Source: Tessaracoccus massiliensis
GTDB lineage: Bacteria > Actinomycetota > Actinomycetes > Propionibacteriales > Propionibacteriaceae
Reading direction: 5' to 3'
NCBI RefSeq assembly: GCF_000826065.2
Contig: NZ_LN623540.1
Location: 224,649 to 288,648 of the forward strand
DNA length: 64,000 nt
Part shown: positions 43,825 through 52,328 of the stretch, one piece after another
Layout: each line of letters opens with the position of its first letter
Position numbering within the stretch: position 1 is the first letter of the stretch
Notes under the pieces: generated by a model
The model's database searches: none
The model's input: the letters and a program-made list of their open reading frames with translations, nothing else
What the model was told of the DNA's origin: nothing
Translations under genes and position numbers: made by a program

Positions 43825-45027
43825 ATGCACATCCCCCGCACCCTGGCCCTCATCCTCGCCGGCGGGAAAGGCTCGCGGCTGAAATCGTTGACGGAGGAGC
43901 GCGTGAAGCCGGCGCTCCCGGTGGGCGGCACGTTCCGGCTGATCGACATCGCGCTGTCGAACCTGGCGCACTCCCACCTGTCCGACGTGGGTCTCATCGA
44001 GCAGTTCCTCCCCCACGCGCTCAACGAGTACCTCTCGGCCGGGCGCCCCTGGGATCTGGACCGCAACCACGGCGGCCTGCAGGTGCTGCTGCCCTTCGAG
44101 GGCGGCCCCGGCGAGGGCTTCGCCACCGGCAACGCGGATTCCATCCACCGGCACCGCACCTTCATCCGCAAGCACGGGACGGACCACGTCCTCATCCTGA
44201 GCGCGGATCATCTGTACACGATGAACTTCCTCGACGTGCTCGACACCCACGTCGACGAGGACGCGGACCTCACGATCGTGACCACGCTCATCGCCGAGAA
44301 GGCTTCGCGCTACGGCGTGGTGCAGGTGGACGAGGACGGTCGCGTGACCCGCTTCGACTACAAGCCGGAGCATCCAGAGGGCAACCTCGTGACCACGGAG
44401 GTGTTCCTCTACAAGACCGAGGCGCTGCTCGATGCGCTCGACCTGCTGAAGGAGCGCGACGGCGAACTGGGCGACTACGGCGAGCAGCTCGTCCCCTGGT
44501 TCGTGGAGCACAAGAAGGTGGTGGAGCACCGCCACGACGGCTACTGGCTGGATCTGGGCACCATCCAGTCCTACTGGACGGCCAACCTGCAACTGCTCGA
44601 CGGCGACGGCGCCACGCTGGACGACCCCACGTGGCGGATCTACTCCGCGCTGCCCCAGCTCCCGCCGGCCCGCGTCGTCGACACGGCTGAGGTGCGCAAC
44701 GCGATGCTGTCGTCAGGCTGCCGGGTGGAGGGCACGGTGATCCACTCCGTCATCGGGGCGGGCGTCACCGTGCACGAGGGCGCCACCGTCACGGATTCCG
44801 TGGTGCTCGACGGCGCCACCATCGGCCCGGGCGTGTCGCTGATCAACTGCATCGTCTCGATCGGCGCCGAGGTGACCGGCGGCTCCATCCGGGGCTCCGC
44901 GGAACACGTGACGCTGATCGGGCCAGACGGCCTCGTCGACGAGCGGGAGCCGCTGGATCAGGAGGCGGAACTGCCCCGCGGCTTCAAGGAGAAGGCCTCC
45001 GACGAAGCGGAACTCCCGGAGGCCTGA
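43825..45027 (+). CDS. glgC: Glucose-1-phosphate adenylyltransferase
   Basis: 400 residues. ADP-glucose pyrophosphorylase that commits glucose 1-phosphate to glycogen. Nucleotide-binding start LALILAGGKGSRLKSLTEERVKPALPVGG, then GTADSI-like ATGNADSIHRHRTFI, the active-site ILSADHLYTMNF, and sugar-phosphate region DYKPEHPEG. The C-terminal left-handed helix follows (VEGTVIHSVIGAGVTVHEGA). No glg partner gene lies beside it. TATTCT at 43791-43796 may be the -10 box, 29 bases before the ATG. Confidence 0.95.
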   Translation: MHIPRTLALILAGGKGSRLKSLTEERVKPALPVGGTFRLIDIALSNLAHSHLSDVGLIEQFLPHALNEYLSAGRPWDLDRNHGGLQVLLPFEGGPGEGFATGNADSIHRHRTFIRKHGTDHVLILSADHLYTMNFLDVLDTHVDEDADLTIVTTLIAEKASRYGVVQVDEDGRVTRFDYKPEHPEGNLVTTEVFLYKTEALLDALDLLKERDGELGDYGEQLVPWFVEHKKVVEHRHDGYWLDLGTIQSYWTANLQLLDGDGATLDDPTWRIYSALPQLPPARVVDTAEVRNAMLSSGCRVEGTVIHSVIGAGVTVHEGATVTDSVVLDGATIGPGVSLINCIVSIGAEVTGGSIRGSAEHVTLIGPDGLVDEREPLDQEAELPRGFKEKASDEAELPEA

Positions 45028-45101
45028 ACAGCCCCCCGCCTCATCCTGCGCACCGCCACGAACGCGGCGAGCAGCCCGGCTGCTATCAGCTCTAGGCAGG
45101 T

Positions 45102-45135
45102 GCAAGTTGTGCAGCGGAGTCGGTGCACAACTTGC
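45102..45135. terminator. Hairpin after glgC
   Basis: GCAAGTTGTGCA (45102-45113) and TGCACAACTTGC (45124-45135) form a perfect 12-bp stem with a 10-base loop, 75 bases after glgC and just before arfB. No U-run follows. It may be a terminator or one of the palindromic intergenic elements. Confidence 0.5.
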
Positions 45136-45141
45136 CCCTGC

Positions 45142-45169
45142 TTGCCCGGCCCAAGGTGCCCCCTACACT
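45142..45169 (+). promoter_or_regulatory. Candidate promoter of arfB, leaderless
   Basis: TTGCCC (45142-45147) and TACACT (45164-45169) are 16 bases apart. The ATG at 45177 lies 8 bases past the -10 box, so the transcript would begin at the start codon; no Shine-Dalgarno sequence is present. Confidence 0.5.
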
Positions 45170-45176
45170 CGGCGAC

Positions 45177-45617
45177 ATGAGCGCGCTCACCGTCGAACCA
45201 GGCCCGGGGATCCCCGACGGCCTGGTCATCCCCGGCGGCGAACTGCTCGAGCGCTTCGCCCGCTCCTCCGGCCCGGGCGGGCAGGGGGTCAACACCACCG
45301 ACAGTAAGGTGCAGCTGTCCTTCGACGTCGCGGCCACCGCGGTGCTCACCGATGCGCAGCGGCGCCGGGTGCTGCACAGGCTGCGGCACCGGATCGCCGA
45401 CGGGGTGCTCACCGTGGAAGCGTCCGAGGAGCGCTCGCAGCTACGCAACCGCTCCGCGGCCCGGCAACGGTTGGCGGCGCTGCTGCGCGAGGCGCTCGCC
45501 CCGCCGCCACCGAAGCGCCGCGCCACGCGCCCGACGAGGGGCTCGGTGGAGCGACGCCTGCAGTCGAAGCGTCGGCGGGCCGACATCAAGGCCGCGCGGC
45601 GTCGGCCCACCGATTGA
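45177..45617 (+). CDS. arfB: Ribosome-rescue peptidyl-tRNA hydrolase ArfB (YaeJ)
   Basis: 146 residues. The catalytic GGQ loop is in RSSGPGGQGVNTTDSKVQL. The domain resembles domain 3 of class I release factors, and the basic C-terminal tail (QSKRRRADIKAARRRP) binds the empty mRNA channel. It frees ribosomes stalled at mRNA ends. ATG 45177 was chosen because upstream codons lie in the hairpin and promoter region; the longer frame from 45123 is possible but has no support. It is monocistronic, followed by the sugar operon control region. Confidence 0.93.
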   Translation: MSALTVEPGPGIPDGLVIPGGELLERFARSSGPGGQGVNTTDSKVQLSFDVAATAVLTDAQRRRVLHRLRHRIADGVLTVEASEERSQLRNRSAARQRLAALLREALAPPPPKRRATRPTRGSVERRLQSKRRRADIKAARRRPTD

Positions 45618-45655
45618 ACGGCCTTTTCCCGCGGCCACAGCCTGTGCCATAGTGA

Positions 45656-45669
45656 TCTAGTCATCTAGA
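45656..45669. promoter_or_regulatory. Probable GntR operator TCTAG-TCAT-CTAGA
   Basis: A 14-base dyad of TCTAG and CTAGA half-sites lies 20 bases upstream of the first operon gene. A CATAGT hexamer (45648-45653) beside it could be the -10 box, so bound repressor would block transcription. HutC/UTRA-type GntR regulators use AT-rich dyads with CTAG-like centres, and such a regulator is encoded in the operon. Confidence 0.55.
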
Positions 45670-45689
45670 ACTGTTCTCAGCGAGGAGAC

Positions 45690-46499
45690 ATGGCCACCAG
45701 ACTGAAGCGGCGGCTCGCCCAGGCGGCCGACGAGAAGCGCGGGATCCTGTTCGGGTTCCTGCCCACCGGCTACCCCGACCCGGCGGAGTTCCGCACCGTG
45801 GTGGGCGCCGCGTTCGACGCAGGTCTCGACGCGCTCGAGGCCACCATGCCCGGCCCGGCCCCGGACCTGGACGGGCCCCTGATCCAGGAGGCGGCCGCGT
45901 CTGCCGCCCACCACCTGGCCGGCATCCCCGAGGCGCTCGCGCTGGCAGCGGCCAGCCGCAGCAGCGACGACGACACCATCATCGCGATGGCCTACGGCCA
46001 CCACTTCGACCACCTCTCCCCCACCGACTTCCTCGGCCGGCTCGCCGAGGCGGATGTGGACGCCTACCTGGTGCCGCAGATGCCGATGGCCGAGCAGCTC
46101 GCCCTGGGCGCACAGGCGCAGACGAGGGGGATCGAGCCGGTGATCTTCCTCCACCTCGAGGAGGATCTCCGACTGCTCGCCACCTCTTCGCTGGACGAGC
46201 CGGTGATCTACCTGCAGTCCGCCGATCTGCGCACCGGCGGCACCTTCAACCCGGACAAGGCCGCCGAGCGGCTCACCGAGCTCCGCGAGGCGATGGGAAC
46301 GCGTCGCTACCACGTGTGCGTCGGCTTCGGGGTGCGCGGCTTCGACGAGGCGGTGGCGCTGATGGAGGCCGGCGCGGACGGCATCATCATCGGTACGCGC
46401 GTGGTGCGGGCCGCGGCCGAGGGTGGCGAGGCCGTGGCGCGAATCGTCGACGAGGTGGCCCCCGCGCTGGTGCGACGAGAGGAACTCCGCGATGACTGA
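45690..46499 (+). CDS. TrpA-family TIM-barrel enzyme in a sugar operon (putative retro-aldolase)
   Basis: 269 residues, homologous to tryptophan synthase alpha chain. The opening RGILFGFLPTGYPDPAEF matches the TrpA barrel start. The two TrpA catalytic acids are kept: Glu in DALEATMPG (E49 of the enteric enzyme) and Asp in DLDGPLIQ (D60). The phosphate-binding end is present as GFGVRGFDEA ... GADGIIIGTRVV, with Thr for the usual Ser. No trpB or other trp gene is nearby; all partners are sugar import and kinase genes. TrpA performs a retro-aldol cleavage of a phosphorylated substrate, so a phospho-sugar aldolase is a natural inference. GAGGAGA precedes the ATG. Confidence 0.7.
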   Translation: MATRLKRRLAQAADEKRGILFGFLPTGYPDPAEFRTVVGAAFDAGLDALEATMPGPAPDLDGPLIQEAAASAAHHLAGIPEALALAAASRSSDDDTIIAMAYGHHFDHLSPTDFLGRLAEADVDAYLVPQMPMAEQLALGAQAQTRGIEPVIFLHLEEDLRLLATSSLDEPVIYLQSADLRTGGTFNPDKAAERLTELREAMGTRRYHVCVGFGVRGFDEAVALMEAGADGIIIGTRVVRAAAEGGEAVARIVDEVAPALVRREELRDD

Positions 46500-47334
46500 G
46501 CCCACCTGGAGCCCGCAGCGGATCTCCTTCAACCGCAACGACGGGCTGCCCAAGTACGTGGCGATCGCCCGCGCCATCGCCCTGGCCATCACCGAGCGCG
46601 AGCTGGCAGAGGGCCAACCCCTGCCGTCGCAGAAGGAGCTCGCGGAGAGCTTCGGCGTGACGATCATGACCGTCCGGCAGGCCATCGCGACCCTCACCGA
46701 ACAGGGGCTGGTCACCTCCGAACAGGGCAAGGGCACCTACGTGCGGGCCCAGCCGTACCGGCTGGCGATGGGCCCGCTGGCCAGCTTCGCCGCGCAGATC
46801 GAGGCCTCCGGCCGCACGCTGCGCACCGAGGTGCTCGGTCACGGCCCGGTGACAGTCTCGCCTCTGGAGCAGAGCAGGATGGCGCTGCCCTCCTCGGACG
46901 CCTTCGAACTGGTGCGGCTGCGCTTCGTCGACGACGAGCCGCTCATCCTGCAGTCCTCGCTCCTGCCGCTCGACATCGCCGAGCGCATCGACGCGGACCA
47001 ACTCGGCCAGCGGTCCCTCTACGAGATGCTCGCCACCGACGCGGGCATCGTGGTGGGCCGGGCCACCGAGACGGTGCAGGCCACGGATCTCGACGCGGAA
47101 TCCGCCGGCACCCTGCGCCGCACGCCGGGCGAGGCGGCGCTGCTGTCCGCGCGCCTGACGTTCAGCACGGACGGGCGCGCCGTCGTCGACGATCGCGCGC
47201 TGACTGCTGGCGACAGCGTCGTGGTCTCCGCCGAGCGCCGCGCCGACGAGACCGGCCTGGCCTTGACGCTCTCGGCCGACGCGGCCACCATCCGCGACGA
47301 CTCGCTGCCCTTCGTACGGGGAGGCCGACGGTGA
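46492..47334 (+). CDS. GntR-family regulator with UTRA domain
   Basis: 280 residues. Winged helix-turn-helix (about 20-80: PKYVAIARAIALAITERELAEGQ, LPSQKELAESFGVTIMTVRQ, TLTEQGLVTSEQGKGTYV), then a UTRA ligand domain (about 100-245, LRLRFVDDEPLILQSS-like core FELVRLRFVDDEP). It presumably senses the operon sugar or its phosphate and represses the operon through the TCTAG dyad at 45656. ATG 46492 overlaps the stop of the aldolase-like gene by 8 bases; its stop overlaps the next start. Confidence 0.85.
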   Translation: MTEPTWSPQRISFNRNDGLPKYVAIARAIALAITERELAEGQPLPSQKELAESFGVTIMTVRQAIATLTEQGLVTSEQGKGTYVRAQPYRLAMGPLASFAAQIEASGRTLRTEVLGHGPVTVSPLEQSRMALPSSDAFELVRLRFVDDEPLILQSSLLPLDIAERIDADQLGQRSLYEMLATDAGIVVGRATETVQATDLDAESAGTLRRTPGEAALLSARLTFSTDGRAVVDDRALTAGDSVVVSAERRADETGLALTLSADAATIRDDSLPFVRGGRR

Positions 47335-48821
47335 GCACGCCCGTGCTGGCGACCCGCCGGCTGAGCAAGGACTACGGCCCCGTCCGGGTCGTCGACTCGG
47401 TGAACCTCGAGTTCCACGCGGGCAGCATCCACGCGCTGCTCGGCGAGAACGGCGCCGGCAAGTCCACGGTGATCAAGATGCTCTCGGGCGCGACGCACAC
47501 CAGCGAGGGCGAGGTGCTCGTCGACGGGGAGCCGCAGCCGCTGGGATCGGTCAAGGCCGGCCAGTCGCTGGGCATCGTCGCCCTCCCGCAGGAGCTCACG
47601 CTGGTGCCCACGCTGGACGCGGCGGAGAACATCTACCTCGGCATGCGGCGCCCCGGCCGTCGGGGTCTGGTGGATCGACGGCGGCTCCGCCGGGACGCGG
47701 CCGCTGACCTCGCCCGCCTCGGCCAGGAGATCCCGGTGGACGTCCCGGTGCGGGAGTTGTCGGCCGTGCAGCAGACGATGGTCGCGCTCGCCCGCGCCCT
47801 CACACGCGAAGCCCGCGTCCTGATCCTCGACGAGCCCACCGCCGCGCTGACCAACAGCGAGATCGGGCGGCTCTTCAGCGCGCTGCAAACGCTGCGCGAT
47901 GCGGGCACGGCCATCATCTACGTCTCCCACCGCCTCGAGGAGGTCTTCGCGCTGGCGGATCAGGTCACCGTCATGCGCAACGGCCAGGTGGTCTGGACCC
48001 GCCCGGTGACCGACACGGACCCCGACGGCGTGGTCGCCGCCATGATTGGCCGCCATCAGGAGCGACTGTTCCCGGACCGCCGGACCGCGCCGGAGTCGCC
48101 GCTGCTGCGCGTGGAGGACCTGCGCGGCCACACCGTCGACGGCGTGAGCCTCACCGCGCACAGCGGCCGCGTGCTGGGGGTCGCCGGGCTGGCCGGGGCG
48201 GGCCGCAGCGAGCTGTTGAAGCTGATCGCCGGGGCCGAACGACCCCGCGGCGGGCGCGTGCTCCTCGGCGACGACGACCTCACTGTCGCCTCCCTCCCCC
48301 GCAGGATGGACGCCGGCGTCGCCTACGTGCCGGAGGAACGCCGCAGCCAGGGGCTGATCATGCGCCACACCATCGGCGAGAACATCTCGCTGGGCAGTTT
48401 GAGGGGCGACAGCCGCCTGGGCGTGATGGACCGCGCCCGCGAGCAGCGCCTCGCCACCCGGCAGCTCGCCGAGCTGCAGATCAAGGCCACCTCGATCCGG
48501 CAGAGCGTCGATGAGCTCTCCGGCGGCAACCAGCAGAAGGTGGTGCTGGCCAAGTACCTCCTGCGCAAGCCCCGCCTGCTCCTGCTCGACGAACCCACCC
48601 GCGGCATCGACGTGGGCACCAAGGCCGAGATCTACCACCTCATCCGCCGGTTGGCCGACGAGGGGGTCGCTGTGGTCGTCGTCTCCAGCGAGATCCCCGA
48701 ACTGTTGGGCCTGGCCGACGAGATCGCCGTGCTGCGCGAGGGTCGCCTCACCAACGTCGTGGCGGCCGATCAGGCGACCGAAGAATCCATCCTCCACCTC
48801 TGTTTCAGGAATCCCGCATGA
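47331..48821 (+). CDS. Ribose-type ABC transporter ATPase (double nucleotide-binding domain)
   Basis: 496 residues with two ABC domains, the RbsA/MglA/XylG layout. Domain 1: Walker A GENGAGKSTVIKML, Walker B VLILDEPTAALT. Domain 2: degenerate Walker A GLAGAGRSELLKL, signature LSGGNQQKVVLAKYL, Walker B LLLLDEPTRGIDVG. The degenerate second P-loop is normal in this family. GTG 47331 overlaps the GntR stop by 4 bases. It energises uptake through the adjacent permease. Confidence 0.94.
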   Translation: MSTPVLATRRLSKDYGPVRVVDSVNLEFHAGSIHALLGENGAGKSTVIKMLSGATHTSEGEVLVDGEPQPLGSVKAGQSLGIVALPQELTLVPTLDAAENIYLGMRRPGRRGLVDRRRLRRDAAADLARLGQEIPVDVPVRELSAVQQTMVALARALTREARVLILDEPTAALTNSEIGRLFSALQTLRDAGTAIIYVSHRLEEVFALADQVTVMRNGQVVWTRPVTDTDPDGVVAAMIGRHQERLFPDRRTAPESPLLRVEDLRGHTVDGVSLTAHSGRVLGVAGLAGAGRSELLKLIAGAERPRGGRVLLGDDDLTVASLPRRMDAGVAYVPEERRSQGLIMRHTIGENISLGSLRGDSRLGVMDRAREQRLATRQLAELQIKATSIRQSVDELSGGNQQKVVLAKYLLRKPRLLLLDEPTRGIDVGTKAEIYHLIRRLADEGVAVVVVSSEIPELLGLADEIAVLREGRLTNVVAADQATEESILHLCFRNPA

Positions 48822-49789
48822 GCACCACCCCTACCGCTGCCCCGGCGCGCGGCCGCAGCATCTACGCCAAGCTCGCCTCCTACGGCACGCTGATCGGCCT
48901 CATCGGCCTGATCGTGCTGTTCTCCGCGCTGCGGCCGGGCGTCTTCCTCAACCCGCTCAACTTCAGCAACATCCTGGAGCAGGTGGCGGTGCTGTCCATG
49001 GTGGCCGCGGCCCAGACCGTCGTGATGGTGGTGGGCGACTTCGACCTGTCCGTCGGCGCCCTTGGCTCGCTGGTGGGGGTGCTGGTCGCCCAGCTGCTCG
49101 TCGGCGGGATGCATCCGGTGCTCGCCGTGGCGCTGGCACTCCTCGCGGGCCTCGCGGCGGGTGCGCTGAACGGTTTCCTGGTGGCTTATCTGGGGTTGTC
49201 GGCGTTCATCGCCACGCTCGCCACCATGACGTCGTTCACCGGGTTGGCGCTGCTGCTCAGCAACGGCACCACCATCTTCGGGCTGCCTGCGGGGTTCGTG
49301 CAGCTGGGTCAGGGCAGGCTGGGCCCCGTGCCGATGCCCGTGCTCATCGCCGCGGTGCTCATCGCGGCGCTGTGGTTCGTGCTGTCGCGCACCGTGATCG
49401 GCCGCAGTTGGTACGCCGTCGGCGGCAACCCCGAGGCCGCGCGACTCTCCGGCGTCAACACGCGCCTAGTGCGGTTCGCGGCCTTCGTCGTCTCCGGCTT
49501 CGGGGCGGCCCTGGCGGGCGTGGTGCTGACAGCACGCCTGGCCTCCGGGCACCCGACGGCGGCGGATCCGTTCATGCTGTCGTCGATCGCCGCGGTGTTC
49601 CTCGGCGTGACCCTCTCCCGGGCGGGCCAGCCCACCGTCGGCGGCACGCTGGTGGGCCTGGGCATCGTCGGGGTGCTGAACAACGGGCTCAACATCCTGC
49701 AGGTCAACAGCTACCTGCAGCAGGTGCTCACCGGCGTGATCATCATCGCCGCGGTGAGCCTCAGCAGGCTGAGCAGGAAGCGGGGCTGA
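48818..49789 (+). CDS. Ribose-type ABC transporter permease
   Basis: 323 residues, about nine to ten helices. Family landmarks: NILEQVAVLSMVAAAQTVVM, DLSVGALGSLVG and GRSWYAVGGNPEAARLSGVN (the conserved cytoplasmic loop), as in RbsC/XylH. It forms the homodimeric channel for the sugar bound by the lipoprotein encoded last in the operon. ATG overlaps the ATPase stop (ATGA). Only one permease is present, typical of CUT2 importers. Confidence 0.94.
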   Translation: MSTTPTAAPARGRSIYAKLASYGTLIGLIGLIVLFSALRPGVFLNPLNFSNILEQVAVLSMVAAAQTVVMVVGDFDLSVGALGSLVGVLVAQLLVGGMHPVLAVALALLAGLAAGALNGFLVAYLGLSAFIATLATMTSFTGLALLLSNGTTIFGLPAGFVQLGQGRLGPVPMPVLIAAVLIAALWFVLSRTVIGRSWYAVGGNPEAARLSGVNTRLVRFAAFVVSGFGAALAGVVLTARLASGHPTAADPFMLSSIAAVFLGVTLSRAGQPTVGGTLVGLGIVGVLNNGLNILQVNSYLQQVLTGVIIIAAVSLSRLSRKRG

Positions 49790-49790
49790 C

Positions 49791-51254
49791 GTGGAGCTGA
49801 TCGCAGGACTGGACCTCGGTACCTCCAGCGCCAAACTCACCGTCGTGACGCCCGACGGCGAGGTCGTCGCGCGGCGCGAGCGCGCGTATCCGACGCACAC
49901 CGCGCCCGGCGGGGTCGCCGAGCAGGACCCGGAGCACTGGTGGGAGGCCGCGCGGGCCGTCCTGCTGGACTCCGGGGTGGCCGGCAGGGTCGCGGCGTTG
50001 GGCCTGACGGGGCACATGCAGAACGTGATCCCCGTCGACGACGCGGCGCGGGCCACGCGGCCGGCGATCCTCTACTCGGACACCAGGGCCGAGGCCGAGA
50101 CGGCGCGGCTGCGCGGGGTGGTCACAGACTGGGAGACACGCACCGGCAACCACCAGGACGCCACGAACGTGCCGGCGAAGCTCGCCTGGCTGGCCGAGCA
50201 TGAGCCCGACGCGCTGGCACGGGCCAGCCACGTGCTGTTGGGCCCTGCCGGGTATGTCGCATTCCGGGCCACCGGTCACGCCGCGTGCGATCCGACGACC
50301 GCCTCCACCGCGGGGGTTCTCGACATGACGACGCGGGGCTGGCTCGCTGATGCGATCGAGGCGGCGGGGGGCCGCGTCGAGCAGTTCCCGCGGTTGACGG
50401 GTGAGCGCGTCGGTGACGCGCTGGTCGGCGAGGTGGGCGCATCCGCTGCCGGGGAGTTGGGTCTGCGGCCGGGCACCCCCGTCGTGCACGGTCTGGGCGA
50501 TGCGGGCTCCACCACCGACGGGTTGGTGGGTGTCGAGCCGGGCGACGCGTACCTGTACCTGGGCACCACCGGATGGCTGGCGGCGATCACGCCCACGGGC
50601 CACGAGCCAGGCCCCATCCATGCGCTAATGCTGCCGGGGTGGGAGCATCTGCTGCGGATCGGCTCGGTGCAGTCGGCCGGCTCCACGTCGGCCTGGGCGC
50701 GTGCCCAGTTCTTCCCCGGCCTCAGCTTCACCGAGGTGGAGGGGCAGGTGGCGGGCCGCGTCGATGACCTGACCAACCGCCCACTTGCCCTGCCCGGCCT
50801 GGCCGGGGAGCGCACCCCGGTACGCGACGGCGCCCTCCGTGGAGCTTTCGTCGGCGTGCAGGAAGGCACCGATGCCGCCGATCTGTATCTGGCCGCGCTC
50901 ACCGGGGTCGCCATGGGGCTGCGCCACGCGGCCGACGCGATGGGGGTCGCCCAGCGCAGGATCGCGCTGGTGGGCGGGGCGGCGAGCAGCCCGGCCTGGC
51001 GTCGCATCCTCGCCGACGTCTTCGGCGCCACGATCGTCACCGGCGAGGCCGTCGAGCCTGCCGCCCACTCCGCCGCACGCTCCGCGGCCGATGCCGTCGG
51101 CATCCCCCACTCGCTGCTCCCGCTGCTCGGCGCACGGCGGGAACTGAGCGAGACCCAGCCGTCGCCTGTCCACGAGGCGTACCAGCGACAGCTACCCATC
51201 CACCGGGGCCTCTACGATGCCCTGACCGACACCTTCCATGCCCTGGGCCGTTGA
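49791..51254 (+). CDS. FGGY-family carbohydrate kinase (xylulokinase-like)
   Basis: 487 residues. N-terminal phosphate motif AGLDLGTSSAKLTVV, TGHMQNVIPVD substrate strand, WLAEHEPDALARASHVLLG (FGGY region 1) and C-terminal ADP-binding VGGAASSPAWRRILADVFG. Overall closest in pattern to xylulokinases (XylB), which phosphorylate ketoses. Since it follows the importer it likely phosphorylates the imported ketose or polyol derivative, producing the substrate for the aldolase-like enzyme. GTG start, one base after the permease stop. Confidence 0.88.
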   Translation: MELIAGLDLGTSSAKLTVVTPDGEVVARRERAYPTHTAPGGVAEQDPEHWWEAARAVLLDSGVAGRVAALGLTGHMQNVIPVDDAARATRPAILYSDTRAEAETARLRGVVTDWETRTGNHQDATNVPAKLAWLAEHEPDALARASHVLLGPAGYVAFRATGHAACDPTTASTAGVLDMTTRGWLADAIEAAGGRVEQFPRLTGERVGDALVGEVGASAAGELGLRPGTPVVHGLGDAGSTTDGLVGVEPGDAYLYLGTTGWLAAITPTGHEPGPIHALMLPGWEHLLRIGSVQSAGSTSAWARAQFFPGLSFTEVEGQVAGRVDDLTNRPLALPGLAGERTPVRDGALRGAFVGVQEGTDAADLYLAALTGVAMGLRHAADAMGVAQRRIALVGGAASSPAWRRILADVFGATIVTGEAVEPAAHSAARSAADAVGIPHSLLPLLGARRELSETQPSPVHEAYQRQLPIHRGLYDALTDTFHALGR

Positions 51255-51265
51255 AAGGCACGAAC

Positions 51266-52213
51266 ATGACCACCTTCCGTAAGCTGCTGGCCGCCGCCAC
51301 CGTGACCGTCGGCCTCACCCTCACCGCGTGCGGCGGCGATGCCGCCCGCGGCACCGACAGCCCCGCCCCCGGCGACGGCGGCGAGGCGCTGAAGGTCACC
51401 GTCGTGACCCCCTACCTGGCCAATGCCACGACCAAGGAGGTCATCGACGACTTCCAGGAGGTGGCCGAGGACCGCGGGTGGAGCGTCAACGTGGTGGACA
51501 CCGCGGGCGACTTCAACAAGCTGAACTCGGCCTTCCAGGACGCCGCTGCCCAGAGCCCCGACGCCATCGTGCTGGGGATGGGCGACCCGACGCAGGTGTC
51601 GCTGGGCCTCAACGCCGCCTCCACGGCCGAGATCCCGGTGTTCGCGATCGACGCGGCGCCCGCCGACGGCATCCTCGCCAATGTGACCAGCGACAACATC
51701 GACCTGGGCACGCAGAGCGCCAACGCGCTGATCGGCGCGATCGGCGGCGAGGGCGCCGTCGTGATGCTGACCCACGACCCGCACCAGGGCGTCCGCGCCC
51801 GCGCCGAGGGAGCGAAGAAGGTGTTCGAGGAGAAGGGCATCACCATCCTGGAGGCCAAGCACATCGACGTGCCCGGGCCGGTCGACAACGCACGCGCCGC
51901 AGTGCAGGACCTCCTGACTGCCCGAGCCGCCGAGGTCGACGGCATCTGGGGCGGCTGGGACGAGCCCGCCCTCGGCGCCACGCAGGCGCTCGACGCCGCC
52001 GGCAACGCCGAGATCCCCGTCGTGGGGGTGGACGGGCAGGACTTCGCCGTCGCCGAGATCGAGAAGGGCGGCCCGTTCAAGGCCACCGTCAAGCAGGACT
52101 GGCCCGCCATCGCCGAGAAGGTCGCCGACCTGATCCAGGACAAGGTGGTCGACGGCACGGATCCCGCAGAGGGGCAGATCGAGCTGCCCGGCACGCTCGT
52201 CACCGGCGACTGA
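51266..52213 (+). CDS. Ribose-type sugar-binding lipoprotein
   Basis: 315 residues. Signal peptide with lipobox LTACGG, then the periplasmic-binding-protein type 1 fold (VTVVTPYLANATTKEVIDDF, DAIVLGMGDPTQVSLGL, VDGIWGGWDEPALGATQAL, VVGVDGQDFAVAEI). The type-1 fold matches the RbsB/XylF group and the CUT2 importer. ATG 51266 has GAAAGG upstream and gives a proper signal peptide; the open frame starts five codons earlier at a TTG. Last gene of the operon. Confidence 0.92.
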   Translation: MTTFRKLLAAATVTVGLTLTACGGDAARGTDSPAPGDGGEALKVTVVTPYLANATTKEVIDDFQEVAEDRGWSVNVVDTAGDFNKLNSAFQDAAAQSPDAIVLGMGDPTQVSLGLNAASTAEIPVFAIDAAPADGILANVTSDNIDLGTQSANALIGAIGGEGAVVMLTHDPHQGVRARAEGAKKVFEEKGITILEAKHIDVPGPVDNARAAVQDLLTARAAEVDGIWGGWDEPALGATQALDAAGNAEIPVVGVDGQDFAVAEIEKGGPFKATVKQDWPAIAEKVADLIQDKVVDGTDPAEGQIELPGTLVTGD

Positions 52214-52295
52214 CCGCTGGCACCGGGGGCCATGGCTGGTCCCACCAGGGTCTTGGGTTGAGGTTCCAGACTCCGCGGTGGGGTGTGGCCGTGGG

Positions 52296-52316
52296 ATGGT
52301 GGTCAGCGACCACCAT
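52296..52316. other. Hairpin ATGGTGGTC/GACCACCAT
   Basis: A perfect 9-bp stem with a 3-base loop lies 83 bases after the sugar operon and just upstream of a small open frame. It may end the operon transcript, although no U-run follows. Confidence 0.4.
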
Positions 52317-52328
52317 TGAGGGGGCATC

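Noticed and set aside
42103..44592. 829-codon open frame beginning inside glgC, including cardiolipin synthase
   Set aside because: The part above 43713 is the antisense of glgC; a GGAGG site and membrane helices mark the real start at 43713.
45690..46499. Housekeeping tryptophan synthase alpha chain
   Set aside because: No trpB, trpC or other trp gene nearby; all coupled genes are for sugar uptake and phosphorylation, and the phosphate loop differs slightly (Thr for Ser). It cannot be fully excluded without a genome-wide search.
51251..51265. TTG start for the sugar-binding lipoprotein
   Set aside because: ATG 51266 has GAAAGG at the right distance and gives a normal signal peptide; the five earlier codons add nothing.
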